DNA of 64,000 nt from an uncultured Pseudomonadota bacterium. Its GTDB lineage: Bacteria > Myxococcota_A > UBA796 > GCA-2862545. The notes under the pieces were generated by a model that saw only the letters and a list, made by a program, of their open reading frames with translations, searched no databases and was not told the origin of the DNA. A program made the translations under genes and the position numbers. Below, one piece after another: positions 51,312 through 59,676 of this stretch (positions are counted from its first letter, which is position 1; every line of letters starts with the position of its first letter). The DNA is taken from assembly GCA_913061235.1 (NCBI GenBank), contig CAJXTB010000020.1, positions 1 through 64,000 of the forward strand, written 5' to 3'.

Positions 51312-53624
51312 TTACAGCGCAGCTTCAATCTGTGCGCGTAGGTCTTCTACCCACGCGTCGCTGAAGCCGGCATGCTGCATGAGCACCGTGCCGTCGCGGT
51401 CTACGAGAATGCTGGTGGGCATTGCCATCACGTCGAACTGACCCATGATGGTGCTCTCGGGGTCGTAGATGACCGGGTAGTTGGGCTGAACTGAGCGCAG
51501 CAATCGTTGAGCGCGTGCGGACTGGCGGTCGACGTTGATGGCCAGAACGGTGAAGCCGCGGTCTGCGTAGTCGTCTTGAACAACCTTGAGGGCTGGCATC
51601 TCACGCTGACAGGGGGTGCACCAGCTCGCCCAGAAGTTGATCAGGGTGACCTGGCCGTCGATGTCGGCATTGGTGAAGAGGCTGCCGTCCGCATTGGCTC
51701 CACTGAAGGCGGGCAGAGGGGAGCCGACATCCGTGCCGACAACAGTGGGCTGGGCATCCGCAACGCCGCTGACCAGAATGTCCGACGCGACGGGCTGGTC
51801 GGAGCAACAACGGAAACCAGTGGCTCGATTGCTGTAGCCAGCTCCGAAGTTGTCATACGCCGCACCACAGTTGGCTTTGTCGCCGTAGAACCAGGCGCCG
51901 CCGGCAAGCAGTGCTTGATCGGGCGAACTGCCGACCCACTCCTGAAGGTTGCCGGCTTGGTCATACACGCCGCTGGGTGTGCGGCAGCCGGGCAAGGAGC
52001 CGGCCTGTCGTGGGCCGCCAGAATTCTGATTGCCGGAATCCCAGCACAGTCCCTCTTGGTGGTAGCGACCATAGGGGTACAAGCGGCCTTCTACGAAGTC
52101 CTTGAACACCGAGCCATCGCCGTCATCGTCTGTGGGGTCTTCTCCCTGACAGGCGGCGAGCCACTCGGCCTGCGAGCACATGCGCTTTCCAGCCGCCCGA
52201 CATGCCGAGTCGGCGTCGCTCCAGCTTACCGCTGACGGTGTTGCGCCAACGGTCGAGCGAGCGGCGCCCTGGGCGTCTACGGAGGCCTCTACAGCATCAA
52301 TGTAGAAGGTCTCTCCTTCGAGCTGCTGGACTGACATTGCAATGGGGCCAGCGGGTGGAGGCGCATCGGTCACTACGGTTCGCTGAACGTCGACCTGTCC
52401 GCTCGCATCGACCTCTGCTTCTCCGAGGGCTACGCGGATGGCGGCGTCCAAGATGGCTTCGCTGACAGCACCTCGCATCTCACGACCGGCAATGTAGATG
52501 CGTGGGGTGCCGCTGATCTCCAGTGCCTTGGCCGACTCAATGTCCGCGAGCAGCTCACGTCGCTTGTCGCCGTTGGTGGTACACGCGCGCCACCGCTCCA
52601 CATCGAGACCGAGACGTTCTGCGTAGAAGGCGAGGTCTTCGTCTTCCAGACGCTGTTGATTGGCGAACAACAGGTCATGGTATTCCCAGAACTGGCCCTG
52701 GTCCTCGGCGCAGTGAGCTGCCATGGCCGCTTCACAGGCGTGTTGGTGGTGAGTGCGACTCACGCCGTCATTGCACTGTAGGTCCATGGGGAAGTGGCGG
52801 AATGCGAAGGCTACGCGGTCCTTGTAGCGTTCCTTGATCGGAGCCAGATTGAACGAGAGCTGGCGGCAGTAGCCACACTCAAAGTCGGCGTACTCAATGA
52901 CCTGTACTTGTGCGTCTCGGGGGCCGTAGACAGGGTTGTGTGCGGCCAAGGAGACGGCTTTGATGTCTCCGGTCAAGCGCGCCCGTCCAGAGGCTTCTAG
53001 GGCCGTTCCGACCTCTTGGTCTCCAGTAGCGGGGGGCGGGTCGGTGAGCTGTGCAATGACCGCTTCATCGAGGGACGCTGCCCACCACAGGCTGCCGCCA
53101 ATAGCCATTGCCGCGACAGACAGCCCAATGCCGAGAGCTGCACCGAGGTCTTCCGCGGACGGGAGGGAGGGCATCCGATGGCGTGGCACAACAGCGAGAA
53201 CCAGTGACACGGTGTGCAGCGCATACATGGTCATGCAAAACTTGCACACGAATCCAAGGTCCACCAGGCTGATGTAGCCAAGAAACACGCTGACCAGGAC
53301 GTTCCACACCGCCAGCACAACCAAGGCGCCTTGTGCCTTCTCGCCTCGGGGGTTGGGGCGCAGAGCCCGCCACACCAAGTACGCCATGACCGCGTACATA
53401 GGAAGCGCGTAGGCACTGATTGGGGCGCCAAGGAGGGACGACCAGTCGCTTGTATTGACGGCGTCGCAGTTGGCCTTTCCGTCAGCAGCACACAGGCTCT
53501 CAAAGCCAGCAGCGCCGTGAGTGAGACGAACGTGTGCGTAGGCTAGGTACGTGGCTGGCACGGATGCTAGTGCGAGAACGAGCCATTGGGCCTTGAGTGC
53601 CCAGCTATTTTTGACGGTATCCAT
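51312..53624 (-). CDS. Four-domain fusion: VKOR - DsbA-like thioredoxin - FGE/sulfatase-modifying-like - TlpA-like thioredoxin
   Basis: 770 aa. (1) Residues 1-190: a VKOR-like membrane domain with about five helices, loop cysteines C45 and C53, and active CxxC at C127/C130 (GFVCKFCMT). (2) Residues 215-400: a DsbA-like domain with C250-G-Y-C253 and cis-Pro at about 374 (SGTPRIYI). (3) Residues 430-610: an FGE/SUMF1-like domain (RMCSQAEWLAACQGE, SGVYDQAGNLQEWVGSS, LAGGAWFYG, GYSNRATGFRCC). (4) Residues 630-770: a TlpA/ResA-like thioredoxin with WCTPC (C669/C672) and cis-Pro at about 736. VKOR and DsbA domains together form disulfide bonds in the periplasm; TlpA-type domains usually reduce. The FGE-like domain probably binds or modifies a partner. 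The start MDTVKNSW fits a membrane protein. Confidence 0.9.
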   Translation of the reverse strand: MDTVKNSWALKAQWLVLALASVPATYLAYAHVRLTHGAAGFESLCAADGKANCDAVNTSDWSSLLGAPISAYALPMYAVMAYLVWRALRPNPRGEKAQGALVVLAVWNVLVSVFLGYISLVDLGFVCKFCMTMYALHTVSLVLAVVPRHRMPSLPSAEDLGAALGIGLSVAAMAIGGSLWWAASLDEAVIAQLTDPPPATGDQEVGTALEASGRARLTGDIKAVSLAAHNPVYGPRDAQVQVIEYADFECGYCRQLSFNLAPIKERYKDRVAFAFRHFPMDLQCNDGVSRTHHQHACEAAMAAHCAEDQGQFWEYHDLLFANQQRLEDEDLAFYAERLGLDVERWRACTTNGDKRRELLADIESAKALEISGTPRIYIAGREMRGAVSEAILDAAIRVALGEAEVDASGQVDVQRTVVTDAPPPAGPIAMSVQQLEGETFYIDAVEASVDAQGAARSTVGATPSAVSWSDADSACRAAGKRMCSQAEWLAACQGEDPTDDDGDGSVFKDFVEGRLYPYGRYHQEGLCWDSGNQNSGGPRQAGSLPGCRTPSGVYDQAGNLQEWVGSSPDQALLAGGAWFYGDKANCGAAYDNFGAGYSNRATGFRCCSDQPVASDILVSGVADAQPTVVGTDVGSPLPAFSGANADGSLFTNADIDGQVTLINFWASWCTPCQREMPALKVVQDDYADRGFTVLAINVDRQSARAQRLLRSVQPNYPVIYDPESTIMGQFDVMAMPTSILVDRDGTVLMQHAGFSDAWVEDLRAQIEAAL

Positions 53625-53711
53625 CGTGCGCTCCGTGATGACATCGGATGGGGGAGCCGCCGAATTATCACGATGACGCCAGAGTGTGTGAATAGGCGAC
53701 GAAAGGGATGG

Positions 53712-53753
53712 CCGCTATCGTTGATAGCGGTCCTTCCGTTGAAGGAGGAACGT
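53712..53753 (+). promoter_or_regulatory. Two tandem hairpins before mutT, the second hiding the Shine-Dalgarno
   Basis: CCGCTATC (53712-53719) pairs perfectly with GATAGCGG (53723-53730) around a GTT loop. Immediately after, TCCTTC (53731-53736) pairs with GAAGGA (53741-53746), loop CGTT. The second stem occupies most of the SD, AAGGAGG at 53742-53748. The TTG start is at 53754. This could restrain translation until opened; RNA thermometer-like control is possible but untested. Confidence 0.55.
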
Positions 53754-54155
53754 TTGTCAGAACTTCGGGTGGTAGCAGGTGTGGTCGTGCGCGACAGGAC
53801 GGTGCTTGTGGCACGTCGCGGACCAACAATGTCGAATGCAGGGCGCTGGGAGTGTCCTGGCGGCAAGGTAGAGGCAGGCGAGACCGACGCCATTGCTCTT
53901 GCACGGGAGCTTCACGAAGAGCTCACCATCGCGGTCTGTGTGGGGGAGCACCTGATGGACGTTGTGGTACCGCACAATGGGGGCACGCTGCGTCTGGTGT
54001 TCTACGTGTGCGCGCTACCACACGGCGAGCCGGCTCTGACCGAACACGACGCGGTTCGGTGGTGCACGGCAGACGAACTACTGACCCTGAAATGGCAAAC
54101 GGCGGATGAGCCCGCTGTGGAGCCCATCCGCCGTTTATTGTCCGTAGACGACTAG
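53754..54155 (+). CDS. mutT: MutT-type Nudix hydrolase
   Basis: A 133-aa Nudix protein. The Nudix box lies in the segment RWECPGGKVEAGETDAIALA and continues RELHEELTI, a full GX5EX7REUXEE. The N-terminal AGVVVRDRTVLVARRG and C-terminal DAVRWCTADELL match MutT, which removes 8-oxo-dGTP. The TTG start at 53754 has AAGGAGG with 5-nt spacing, strongly favouring it over longer upstream frames. The stop is 3 bp from the end of the convergent OmpA-like gene. The substrate is inferred from family only. Confidence 0.88.
   Translation: MSELRVVAGVVVRDRTVLVARRGPTMSNAGRWECPGGKVEAGETDAIALARELHEELTIAVCVGEHLMDVVVPHNGGTLRLVFYVCALPHGEPALTEHDAVRWCTADELLTLKWQTADEPAVEPIRRLLSVDD
54101..54140 (+). terminator. Terminator-like hairpin inside the 3' end of mutT
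   Basis: GGCGGATG (54101-54108) pairs with CATCCGCC (54125-54132), extended by one more G-C step, and is followed by GTTTATTG. The hairpin lies inside the last codons of mutT. With convergent genes 3 bp apart, this may be where mutT transcripts end. Confidence 0.4.
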
Positions 54156-54158
54156 TCG

Positions 54159-55907
54159 CTACTGGGGAGTATTGAGTAGTCCCTCAACGGCATCGATAGC
54201 GCCTTCAACGGTCTCGGATGCGCCTTCGATAGCGCCCTCAACGGTCTCGGATGCGCCTTCGACAGCACCTTCGACGGATTCGACGGCACCCTCAACAGGT
54301 GTGCTCTCAACACCCTCCGGCACCTCGTCTTCGCGCATGATTTGGACCTGCTGGGCCTCTTCAAGAATCTTGAACTCGACGCGACGGTTGTTGGCACGGC
54401 CCGAGCGGGTATCGTTGGTGTCTTTGGGCTGGGCTTCGCCGTAGCCGACGGCAACGAGGCGTTCCGTGTCGACGCCATGTCCGGCGAGGTACGTAACCAC
54501 GGCGGCTGCGCGGTTCTGCGACAGCGTCTGGTTGCTGGCTTCGGCGCCTTGGCTGTCCGTGTGACCCTGGATTTCAATCTTGGTGATTCCGGGGTACGCG
54601 TTCAAGACTGCTGCGACGTCATCCAGCAGGCCGTTTGAACGGGTCTGGATGGTTGCGCGGCCACTGTCGAAGAAGACCTTCTCGGTGATCTTGATGCCGT
54701 CAACAGCGACGAACACGCGGCTTGGACAACCGTCGCTGCGCTTCGGGTTGATACCGGCGTTGGCCTTCTCGTCGGGGCAGTCGTCACGGTAGTCAGGCAC
54801 GAGGTCTTCGTCGCCGTCAACACAGCCGAAGGAGGCTTCGGGACCGACGTCCTGTGGGCACTCGTCATCGGGGTCGAGAATGCCGTCACCGTCAGAGTCG
54901 GGACAGCCGTTGAACTCGGCCGGACCTGCGAGGGTCGGACAATCATCGGCGCTGTCGCGGATGCCGTCTTCGTCGCGGTCAGGGCAGCCCTGGGTGTCAG
55001 CGGTGCCAGCGTCAACCGGGCACTCGTCGTCACCGTCGAGAACACCGTCTTCGTCATTGTCTGGATCGGGACAGCCGTCTTCGTCTTGGAAGTTGTCCGA
55101 TTCGCCTTCGGCGTCATCTGGACATTCGTCTGCGAGGTCGAGAATGCCGTCTTGGTCGTTGTCTTCGTCAACGCAGCCGTCGTCGTCCTGGAAGCCGTCG
55201 AGGTCTTCGGCAACCGCTGGACAGGCGTCGCGTGAGTCGCTGATGCCGTCACCGTCGGTGTCTTTGCCGCCGCCAATGAGGAAGTCGAGACCAGCGGTCC
55301 ACTCCCACTGGATGAGCGTGTCACCGTGGTTGTTGAATCGTTCGCTACCGAAGTTCGCAACGATCTTGTAGTCGGTGCGAAGCATCAGGTGGTTGCCAAC
55401 GGGGAACTGCACACCGGGACCGGCCTTGACCACAAAGTCAATGTCCGGGTTGGGGATGGCGTAGGCGAGCAACTCGGGATCGCTGACGTTCTTGTACAGA
55501 ACACCAAGGCCGACCGAGAGGAACGGCTGGATCGGGCTGACCCGGGTGCCAGCAACGACGGGATTGCCGTCTTCCATGACGCGGTCGCCGTTTTCGTCAC
55601 GTTCGTAACGGGGCAGTTGGTCGATAAGAATGCCGCGGAAGCCCAGAGTGGGGGTCAGCGCCGTGTATGGGACGGCCTGCGTGCGCGTCTCACCCATGGA
55701 AATACCGAGGTCGAACTCGGCGATGCCGTTTTCGGTGAACTCGTAGCCAATGCGTGGGTTCACAGTCCACGTGGTGCCGAGGGCCTCCAGTGGGTCAGTG
55801 ATAAAGACGCCGCCACCAACTCCGATGAGGAGTGCTCCTTCGTCAGCGTGGGCGAAGGAAGGGGCGATAGCGAGGGAGAGCGTTGCGGCGGTGAGCAGCA
55901 GTCTCAT
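54159..55907 (-). CDS. OmpA-family outer-membrane protein with thrombospondin type-3 repeats
   Basis: A 582-aa protein. Signal peptide MRLLLTAATLSLAIAPSFAHA with GGAGG upstream. Residues 25-230 form a beta-barrel-like domain. Residues about 235-395 hold TSP3 calcium-loop repeats (DTDGDGISDSRDACP, DNDEDGVLDGDDECP, DSDGDGILDPDDECP and others). Residues 415-530 are an OmpA-like peptidoglycan-binding domain (VFFDSGRATIQ, IEIQGHTDSQGAEASNQTLSQ, NRRVEFKI). The tail has an unusual VEGAxEGASETVEGA repeat. It probably links the outer membrane to peptidoglycan through Ca2+-stiffened repeats. Confidence 0.93.
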   Translation of the reverse strand: MRLLLTAATLSLAIAPSFAHADEGALLIGVGGGVFITDPLEALGTTWTVNPRIGYEFTENGIAEFDLGISMGETRTQAVPYTALTPTLGFRGILIDQLPRYERDENGDRVMEDGNPVVAGTRVSPIQPFLSVGLGVLYKNVSDPELLAYAIPNPDIDFVVKAGPGVQFPVGNHLMLRTDYKIVANFGSERFNNHGDTLIQWEWTAGLDFLIGGGKDTDGDGISDSRDACPAVAEDLDGFQDDDGCVDEDNDQDGILDLADECPDDAEGESDNFQDEDGCPDPDNDEDGVLDGDDECPVDAGTADTQGCPDRDEDGIRDSADDCPTLAGPAEFNGCPDSDGDGILDPDDECPQDVGPEASFGCVDGDEDLVPDYRDDCPDEKANAGINPKRSDGCPSRVFVAVDGIKITEKVFFDSGRATIQTRSNGLLDDVAAVLNAYPGITKIEIQGHTDSQGAEASNQTLSQNRAAAVVTYLAGHGVDTERLVAVGYGEAQPKDTNDTRSGRANNRRVEFKILEEAQQVQIMREDEVPEGVESTPVEGAVESVEGAVEGASETVEGAIEGASETVEGAIDAVEGLLNTPQ

Positions 55908-55928
55908 AGGGGGACCTCCGAAAAGGCG

Positions 55929-55948
55929 GCTCATTAACCCGAATGAGC
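55929..55948. promoter_or_regulatory. Palindrome in the divergent OmpA-like/FHA promoter region
   Basis: GCTCATT (55929-55935) and AATGAGC (55942-55948) form a perfect 7-bp inverted repeat with a 6-bp centre, 22 bp upstream of the OmpA-like start. It could be an operator or a 5'-UTR hairpin. The 201-bp gap must contain promoters for both divergent genes. Confidence 0.35.
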
Positions 55949-56108
55949 GTTGAGGCCCGTTTCAGGTCGCCGCTAAGTGAAACCCATGCAGTGGGATGGG
56001 TTGGATGACGTCTGTGCCAGCGCTGATGGGTGCCCCAATCCAGGGGATTGTTTAGTCGGCGTGACATTCAGGTGAGAGAGTGCGATAGAGTCCCAGCGGA
56101 GGCCTCCG

Positions 56109-57068
56109 GTGTACGAGCTTCATTTGCAGAGAAAGGGCGGAACTGTCTACGTCCATCGTGTCGGGGTCATGCCCGTACAGATCGGCCGCGCGCCCAACAA
56201 CGACTTGGTGCTGTCCGATCCTATGGTGTCGCAGCAGCACGCCGTAGTTTGGGTACAAGACGACAAGCTTCACGTGCGTGACCTGGCGAGCAGGAACGGC
56301 GTGTTCATTGGAGATGACCGTGTTGTCGGCACCAGCTCTGTGGTGGACAACGCGTCCCTGAAGATCGGTCCGGACATCAGCATTCGTGCCGTGCGGACTG
56401 GCCCAACGTGTACCCAGCAGACCGTTGGGTTTGTTGTGGAAGACGAGACCACGGGCATCGCCGTTACCGTCGCCTTTGACCGCTTCTATGTGGGCAGCGC
56501 AGACGAATCCGACATTCTGATCGAAGGCGCCGCCGAACGTGCTGCAACCTTGCTCGTTCACGAAAACGGTGAAGTCTGGCTCGGAACAGATGAAGACGAA
56601 CGTCAGATCTCGGTGGGCGAGAGCTTCAAGGTAGGCGGCCATACGCTGACCCTGCGTGCCGGTGACGCCCTTCAGGCGCCCACAGCCCAGCCGCGCAACG
56701 ACCGCTACCCCTACGCGATTGTGGCCACGCTCTCAGGGGCGACCGGACCAGAGGCTACGGTCCGCAATGTCGCATCTGGCCATGAGTACAAGGTAGACGC
56801 CGAGAACCGCGCAATCTTGCTGTATCTGCTCGCTCGACAGGTCAAGCGAGACCGCACGGAAGGTCTACCGCCTGGCGACATTGGCTGGGCCACAGATGAC
56901 GACGTTCGCTTGGGCGTTTGGGGTCGTGGAGCCGGGGAGGACAATAAGCTGCATGTCCTCGTGTACCGGCTGCGAAATGAGCTGAAGAAAGCTGGTTTTG
57001 ACCCATGGTTCATCGAAAAACGCCGCAAGTACATCCGCGCTCGAATCGCTGGCGCCGAAATCGGCTAG
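56109..57068 (+). CDS. FHA-FHA-winged-helix regulator
   Basis: A 319-aa cytoplasmic protein. The GTG start at 56109 has GGAGG upstream. Residues 15-95 are an FHA phosphothreonine-binding domain (IGRAPNNDLVLSDPMVSQQHA, RNGVFIGDD). Residues about 105-195 look like a second, degenerate FHA domain (DRFYVGSADESDILIEG). Residues about 225-315 resemble an OmpR/PhoB-type winged helix (ILLYLLARQ, DIGWATDDDVRLGVWGRG, LHVLVYRLRNELKKAGF, FIEKRRKYIRA). It may read Ser/Thr kinase phosphorylation directly into gene expression. It is divergent from the OmpA-like gene. Confidence 0.82.
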   Translation: MYELHLQRKGGTVYVHRVGVMPVQIGRAPNNDLVLSDPMVSQQHAVVWVQDDKLHVRDLASRNGVFIGDDRVVGTSSVVDNASLKIGPDISIRAVRTGPTCTQQTVGFVVEDETTGIAVTVAFDRFYVGSADESDILIEGAAERAATLLVHENGEVWLGTDEDERQISVGESFKVGGHTLTLRAGDALQAPTAQPRNDRYPYAIVATLSGATGPEATVRNVASGHEYKVDAENRAILLYLLARQVKRDRTEGLPPGDIGWATDDDVRLGVWGRGAGEDNKLHVLVYRLRNELKKAGFDPWFIEKRRKYIRARIAGAEIG

Positions 57069-57136
57069 CTCGGAACAACGCTGGACGGTGCGCATTTACG
57101 AAGACCCGTTAGTGGGCGCGTCTCTCGGAGTGTGCC

Positions 57137-57448
57137 ATGTCGTATATCGTTACCGACAACTGTCAGAAGTGTCGTTTCACCGACTGTGTTGAAGTCTGCC
57201 CGGTGGATTGCTTCTACGCAGACGACAAGATGTTGTACATCCATCCGGACGAATGCATTGACTGTGGTGCGTGTGAGCCGGCCTGCCCGGTCGAAGCCAT
57301 CCTGCCAGACGACTCCATGTCGGCCGACCAGGAAAAGTGGTTCGAGATCAACCGCATCAAGAGCGAGTCGGACGACACCTACAACATCACTGAGACCGAG
57401 ACTCCGTTGCCGACTGCTGAAGCGCGCAAGAAAGAGCTCGGCCTGTAG
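57137..57448 (+). CDS. fdxA: Seven-iron ferredoxin (FdxA-like)
   Basis: A 103-aa ferredoxin. [21 protein letters not shown] supplies cysteines for a [3Fe-4S]/[4Fe-4S] pair, and [18 protein letters not shown] is the classic second cluster motif. The C-terminal tail (KKELGL) matches the 7Fe FdxA type. A soluble cytoplasmic electron carrier. The stop is 12 bp from the convergent dikinase-like gene. Confidence 0.95.
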   Translation: MSYIVTDNCQKCRFTDCVEVCPVDCFYADDKMLYIHPDECIDCGACEPACPVEAILPDDSMSADQEKWFEINRIKSESDDTYNITETETPLPTAEARKKELGL

Positions 57449-57460
57449 AGTGCGCCGCGT

Positions 57461-59542
57461 CTAGCGCAAGAAGGGTCGGATCTGCTTGATGATGAGCCGA
57501 CCGTCTTCGAGCACTTTCCACTCGGTGTCGAGCAACACGGTGCGTCCGTCGGGTACGGGCTCATCGATCGGCCACTGCTGTTCAATACGGTGCAGGGCGA
57601 GGGCGAGGTCCGTCAGCTGCTGGCTTGTGAGCACGATGCCGGAGCCGACAGTACTCTGCCGAATGCGTTGAATGTCTGTCACCTCGCCACTGGTCGAGAC
57701 GGTGACGAAGGTCTTTTCGGGCGCCACGCCGGGCTCGGCACTGACCACGTCCCACTCACCGAACTGGGCGTTGACCAGTGTTCGGTCGTCATCGGCGGTC
57801 GGATTTCCGGTGAAGGCAACGATGTTGGCCTGTTCGTCTTTGCTGCGCGTGTTGACGAGCACGCCCATGGCTACGTTTTCATGACTGATGCCGTACCAGT
57901 CCCGTTCTTCCCAGGCCTCTACGTTCCACGTTGAAGCCCACACCTTGCGCAGTCCGCGCGCGATGGTGCGTTCGTTGTCTTGGTCGGGGTCACACAGGCT
58001 CGGTCCGTCGCTGTCGGTGTCGAGGGTATCGGCAAGGCAGACGCTCGTTGAGTCGTACAGGCCGGCGCCGTTGAATGTGAGTGCGTCTTCGGCATTGCTG
58101 CTGCTGCGAAAGCGAACCATCACCTCATCGCTGTCCCAGACATCCGTGATGGCCGTGGCGAGAATCTCCTCCAGAACAGGGTCGACGGGGGCGTCTCGCA
58201 TGGCGTCGCGTAGGTCGTCTAGGCGGTCGCGTCGTACAGTCGCGTCGGTCAGGAACAGGTCGTCCACATGCCAGGCATCGAGGGTCTCTTGGAACGTGTA
58301 CTCGGCCGCGCCGTCGCCTAGGTCCACCGTCCAAGATGTGGTCTCAACAAACCGGATGTACCAGTAGAAGGGCACAACGAAGCCAGTCAACTGAATGCTC
58401 GGGTCGGTCAGCTGGTACAGCTGCGCAAGATTTGTTCCCTTGGAGCCGAAGGTCGACACGGCACCACGGCGGTCGGTTGCTGAGCGCACTGAGACGTCTA
58501 AGAGCTCGACGGTATCGGCAAAAGCGGCGTTTGGTGACGGCAGGATGATGGGGTCAGGACGTAGCTCGATCCAGAAGATCTCAGCTTCCTCCGGTGTTGC
58601 TGGGCGCACGGTGTAGCCACGTGGGCCGCATGTGAGGGCGACCAGCTGACCTTCCCACTCCGAGAACGCGTCGAGTGGCTCACGAACGTAGCAGTTCGGG
58701 GTTCCGCGTCCGGCGGAGCGCACGTTGAGGTGCGACAGTTCCCCTTGGCGTGTGCCGGTGACTGCGCCTGCGATGGGGCGCTCCACGTCGAACGGGGCTT
58801 CGTCCAAGATTAGCAGGTCTTGGTAGCTGAACGAGGCGTCTTCGGTGGCCTGGGCGAACTGCTGGGCGTCGTACAAGCGCACGGTGCCGATGCCGGTCCC
58901 TTGGGTGTAGGCCTCGTAGGGCAGGCTGTCGTCGAGGGTGTGAATCGGAAAGTCTGTTTCGCCCCAGGAATCTGCGGCGTCACGCTGTAGCCTGGAGTTG
59001 GGCACCCAGAACAGGGGACGAATGCCCATGCGCGAGGCGATGTCGTCGTACAGAGCGTGCACCTGTTCTTCGGTCAGCACGGCGTCGACATCGCTGGGGT
59101 CGTCCCAGATGGTGAACCCAAAGTAGCTGGCATCGCGGTCAACAAACTCGACAAGGTCGCCGCTGAAGTACTCGCGGTCGACGGGATCGAGAACCATGCG
59201 GGAGTATTCGGTGTGGGTCAGCCCGGGAAACGCGTCTGGAAAGGCAGCGGCAAGCATCTCCCAGTGCAGCGTGTACGTGTTCATGTCCAAGAACAGGGTG
59301 TCTTGAATGTACGAGTCAGGATTCGCGGGGGCAAGCCACTTGGTATTGCCGCGCCGATCAATGATGGTACTGGGTCGACTTAGCGAGTCCCAGTCTTCGA
59401 TATCCGCGATGTTGTGAACGCACGCACGGGCACCGACCCGCTCATTCGCGACGTCGCAGGGCAAGTCTTCCAGCGGCGGGACCGGGGGTGTCTTGCACCC
59501 AACGAAGAGCACGGCGAGAGCGATGATGTGTTGGACCGACAC
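57461..59542 (-). CDS. Exported lipoprotein with swivelling-His and ATP-grasp (dikinase-like) domains
   Basis: A 693-aa lipoprotein. GTG start at 59542 with GGAG; MSVQHIIALAVLFVGC gives Cys16. Residues 20-240 are unassigned. A phosphohistidine-type segment at residues 255-290 reads TRQGELSHLNVRSAGRG TPNCYV, with H271 as the candidate phospho-His; it resembles the LSHVSVRARN motif of plant glucan water dikinase. It is followed by an ATP-grasp half: FGSKGTNLAQLYQL (368), VRFRSSSNAEDAL (477), FNGAGLYDS, and WKVLEDGRLIIKQIRPFLR. In PPDK/PEP synthase the ATP-grasp precedes the His domain; here the order is reversed, as in glucan water dikinases. Export is odd because ATP is scarce outside the cytoplasm. 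Function unknown. Confidence 0.82.
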   Translation of the reverse strand: MSVQHIIALAVLFVGCKTPPVPPLEDLPCDVANERVGARACVHNIADIEDWDSLSRPSTIIDRRGNTKWLAPANPDSYIQDTLFLDMNTYTLHWEMLAAAFPDAFPGLTHTEYSRMVLDPVDREYFSGDLVEFVDRDASYFGFTIWDDPSDVDAVLTEEQVHALYDDIASRMGIRPLFWVPNSRLQRDAADSWGETDFPIHTLDDSLPYEAYTQGTGIGTVRLYDAQQFAQATEDASFSYQDLLILDEAPFDVERPIAGAVTGTRQGELSHLNVRSAGRGTPNCYVREPLDAFSEWEGQLVALTCGPRGYTVRPATPEEAEIFWIELRPDPIILPSPNAAFADTVELLDVSVRSATDRRGAVSTFGSKGTNLAQLYQLTDPSIQLTGFVVPFYWYIRFVETTSWTVDLGDGAAEYTFQETLDAWHVDDLFLTDATVRRDRLDDLRDAMRDAPVDPVLEEILATAITDVWDSDEVMVRFRSSSNAEDALTFNGAGLYDSTSVCLADTLDTDSDGPSLCDPDQDNERTIARGLRKVWASTWNVEAWEERDWYGISHENVAMGVLVNTRSKDEQANIVAFTGNPTADDDRTLVNAQFGEWDVVSAEPGVAPEKTFVTVSTSGEVTDIQRIRQSTVGSGIVLTSQQLTDLALALHRIEQQWPIDEPVPDGRTVLLDTEWKVLEDGRLIIKQIRPFLR

Positions 59543-59676
59543 GAGGACTCCGGGGAACGCTCACCTAGTGTGCACGCTCTATGCCAAGGGCTCAGAGCAC
59601 GAGTGGGACGGTACCTTAGAGGGTACGGACTCGCCGGACTCGCGACAATCGTGACACCGCTGTCCGGCCGCCTGGA

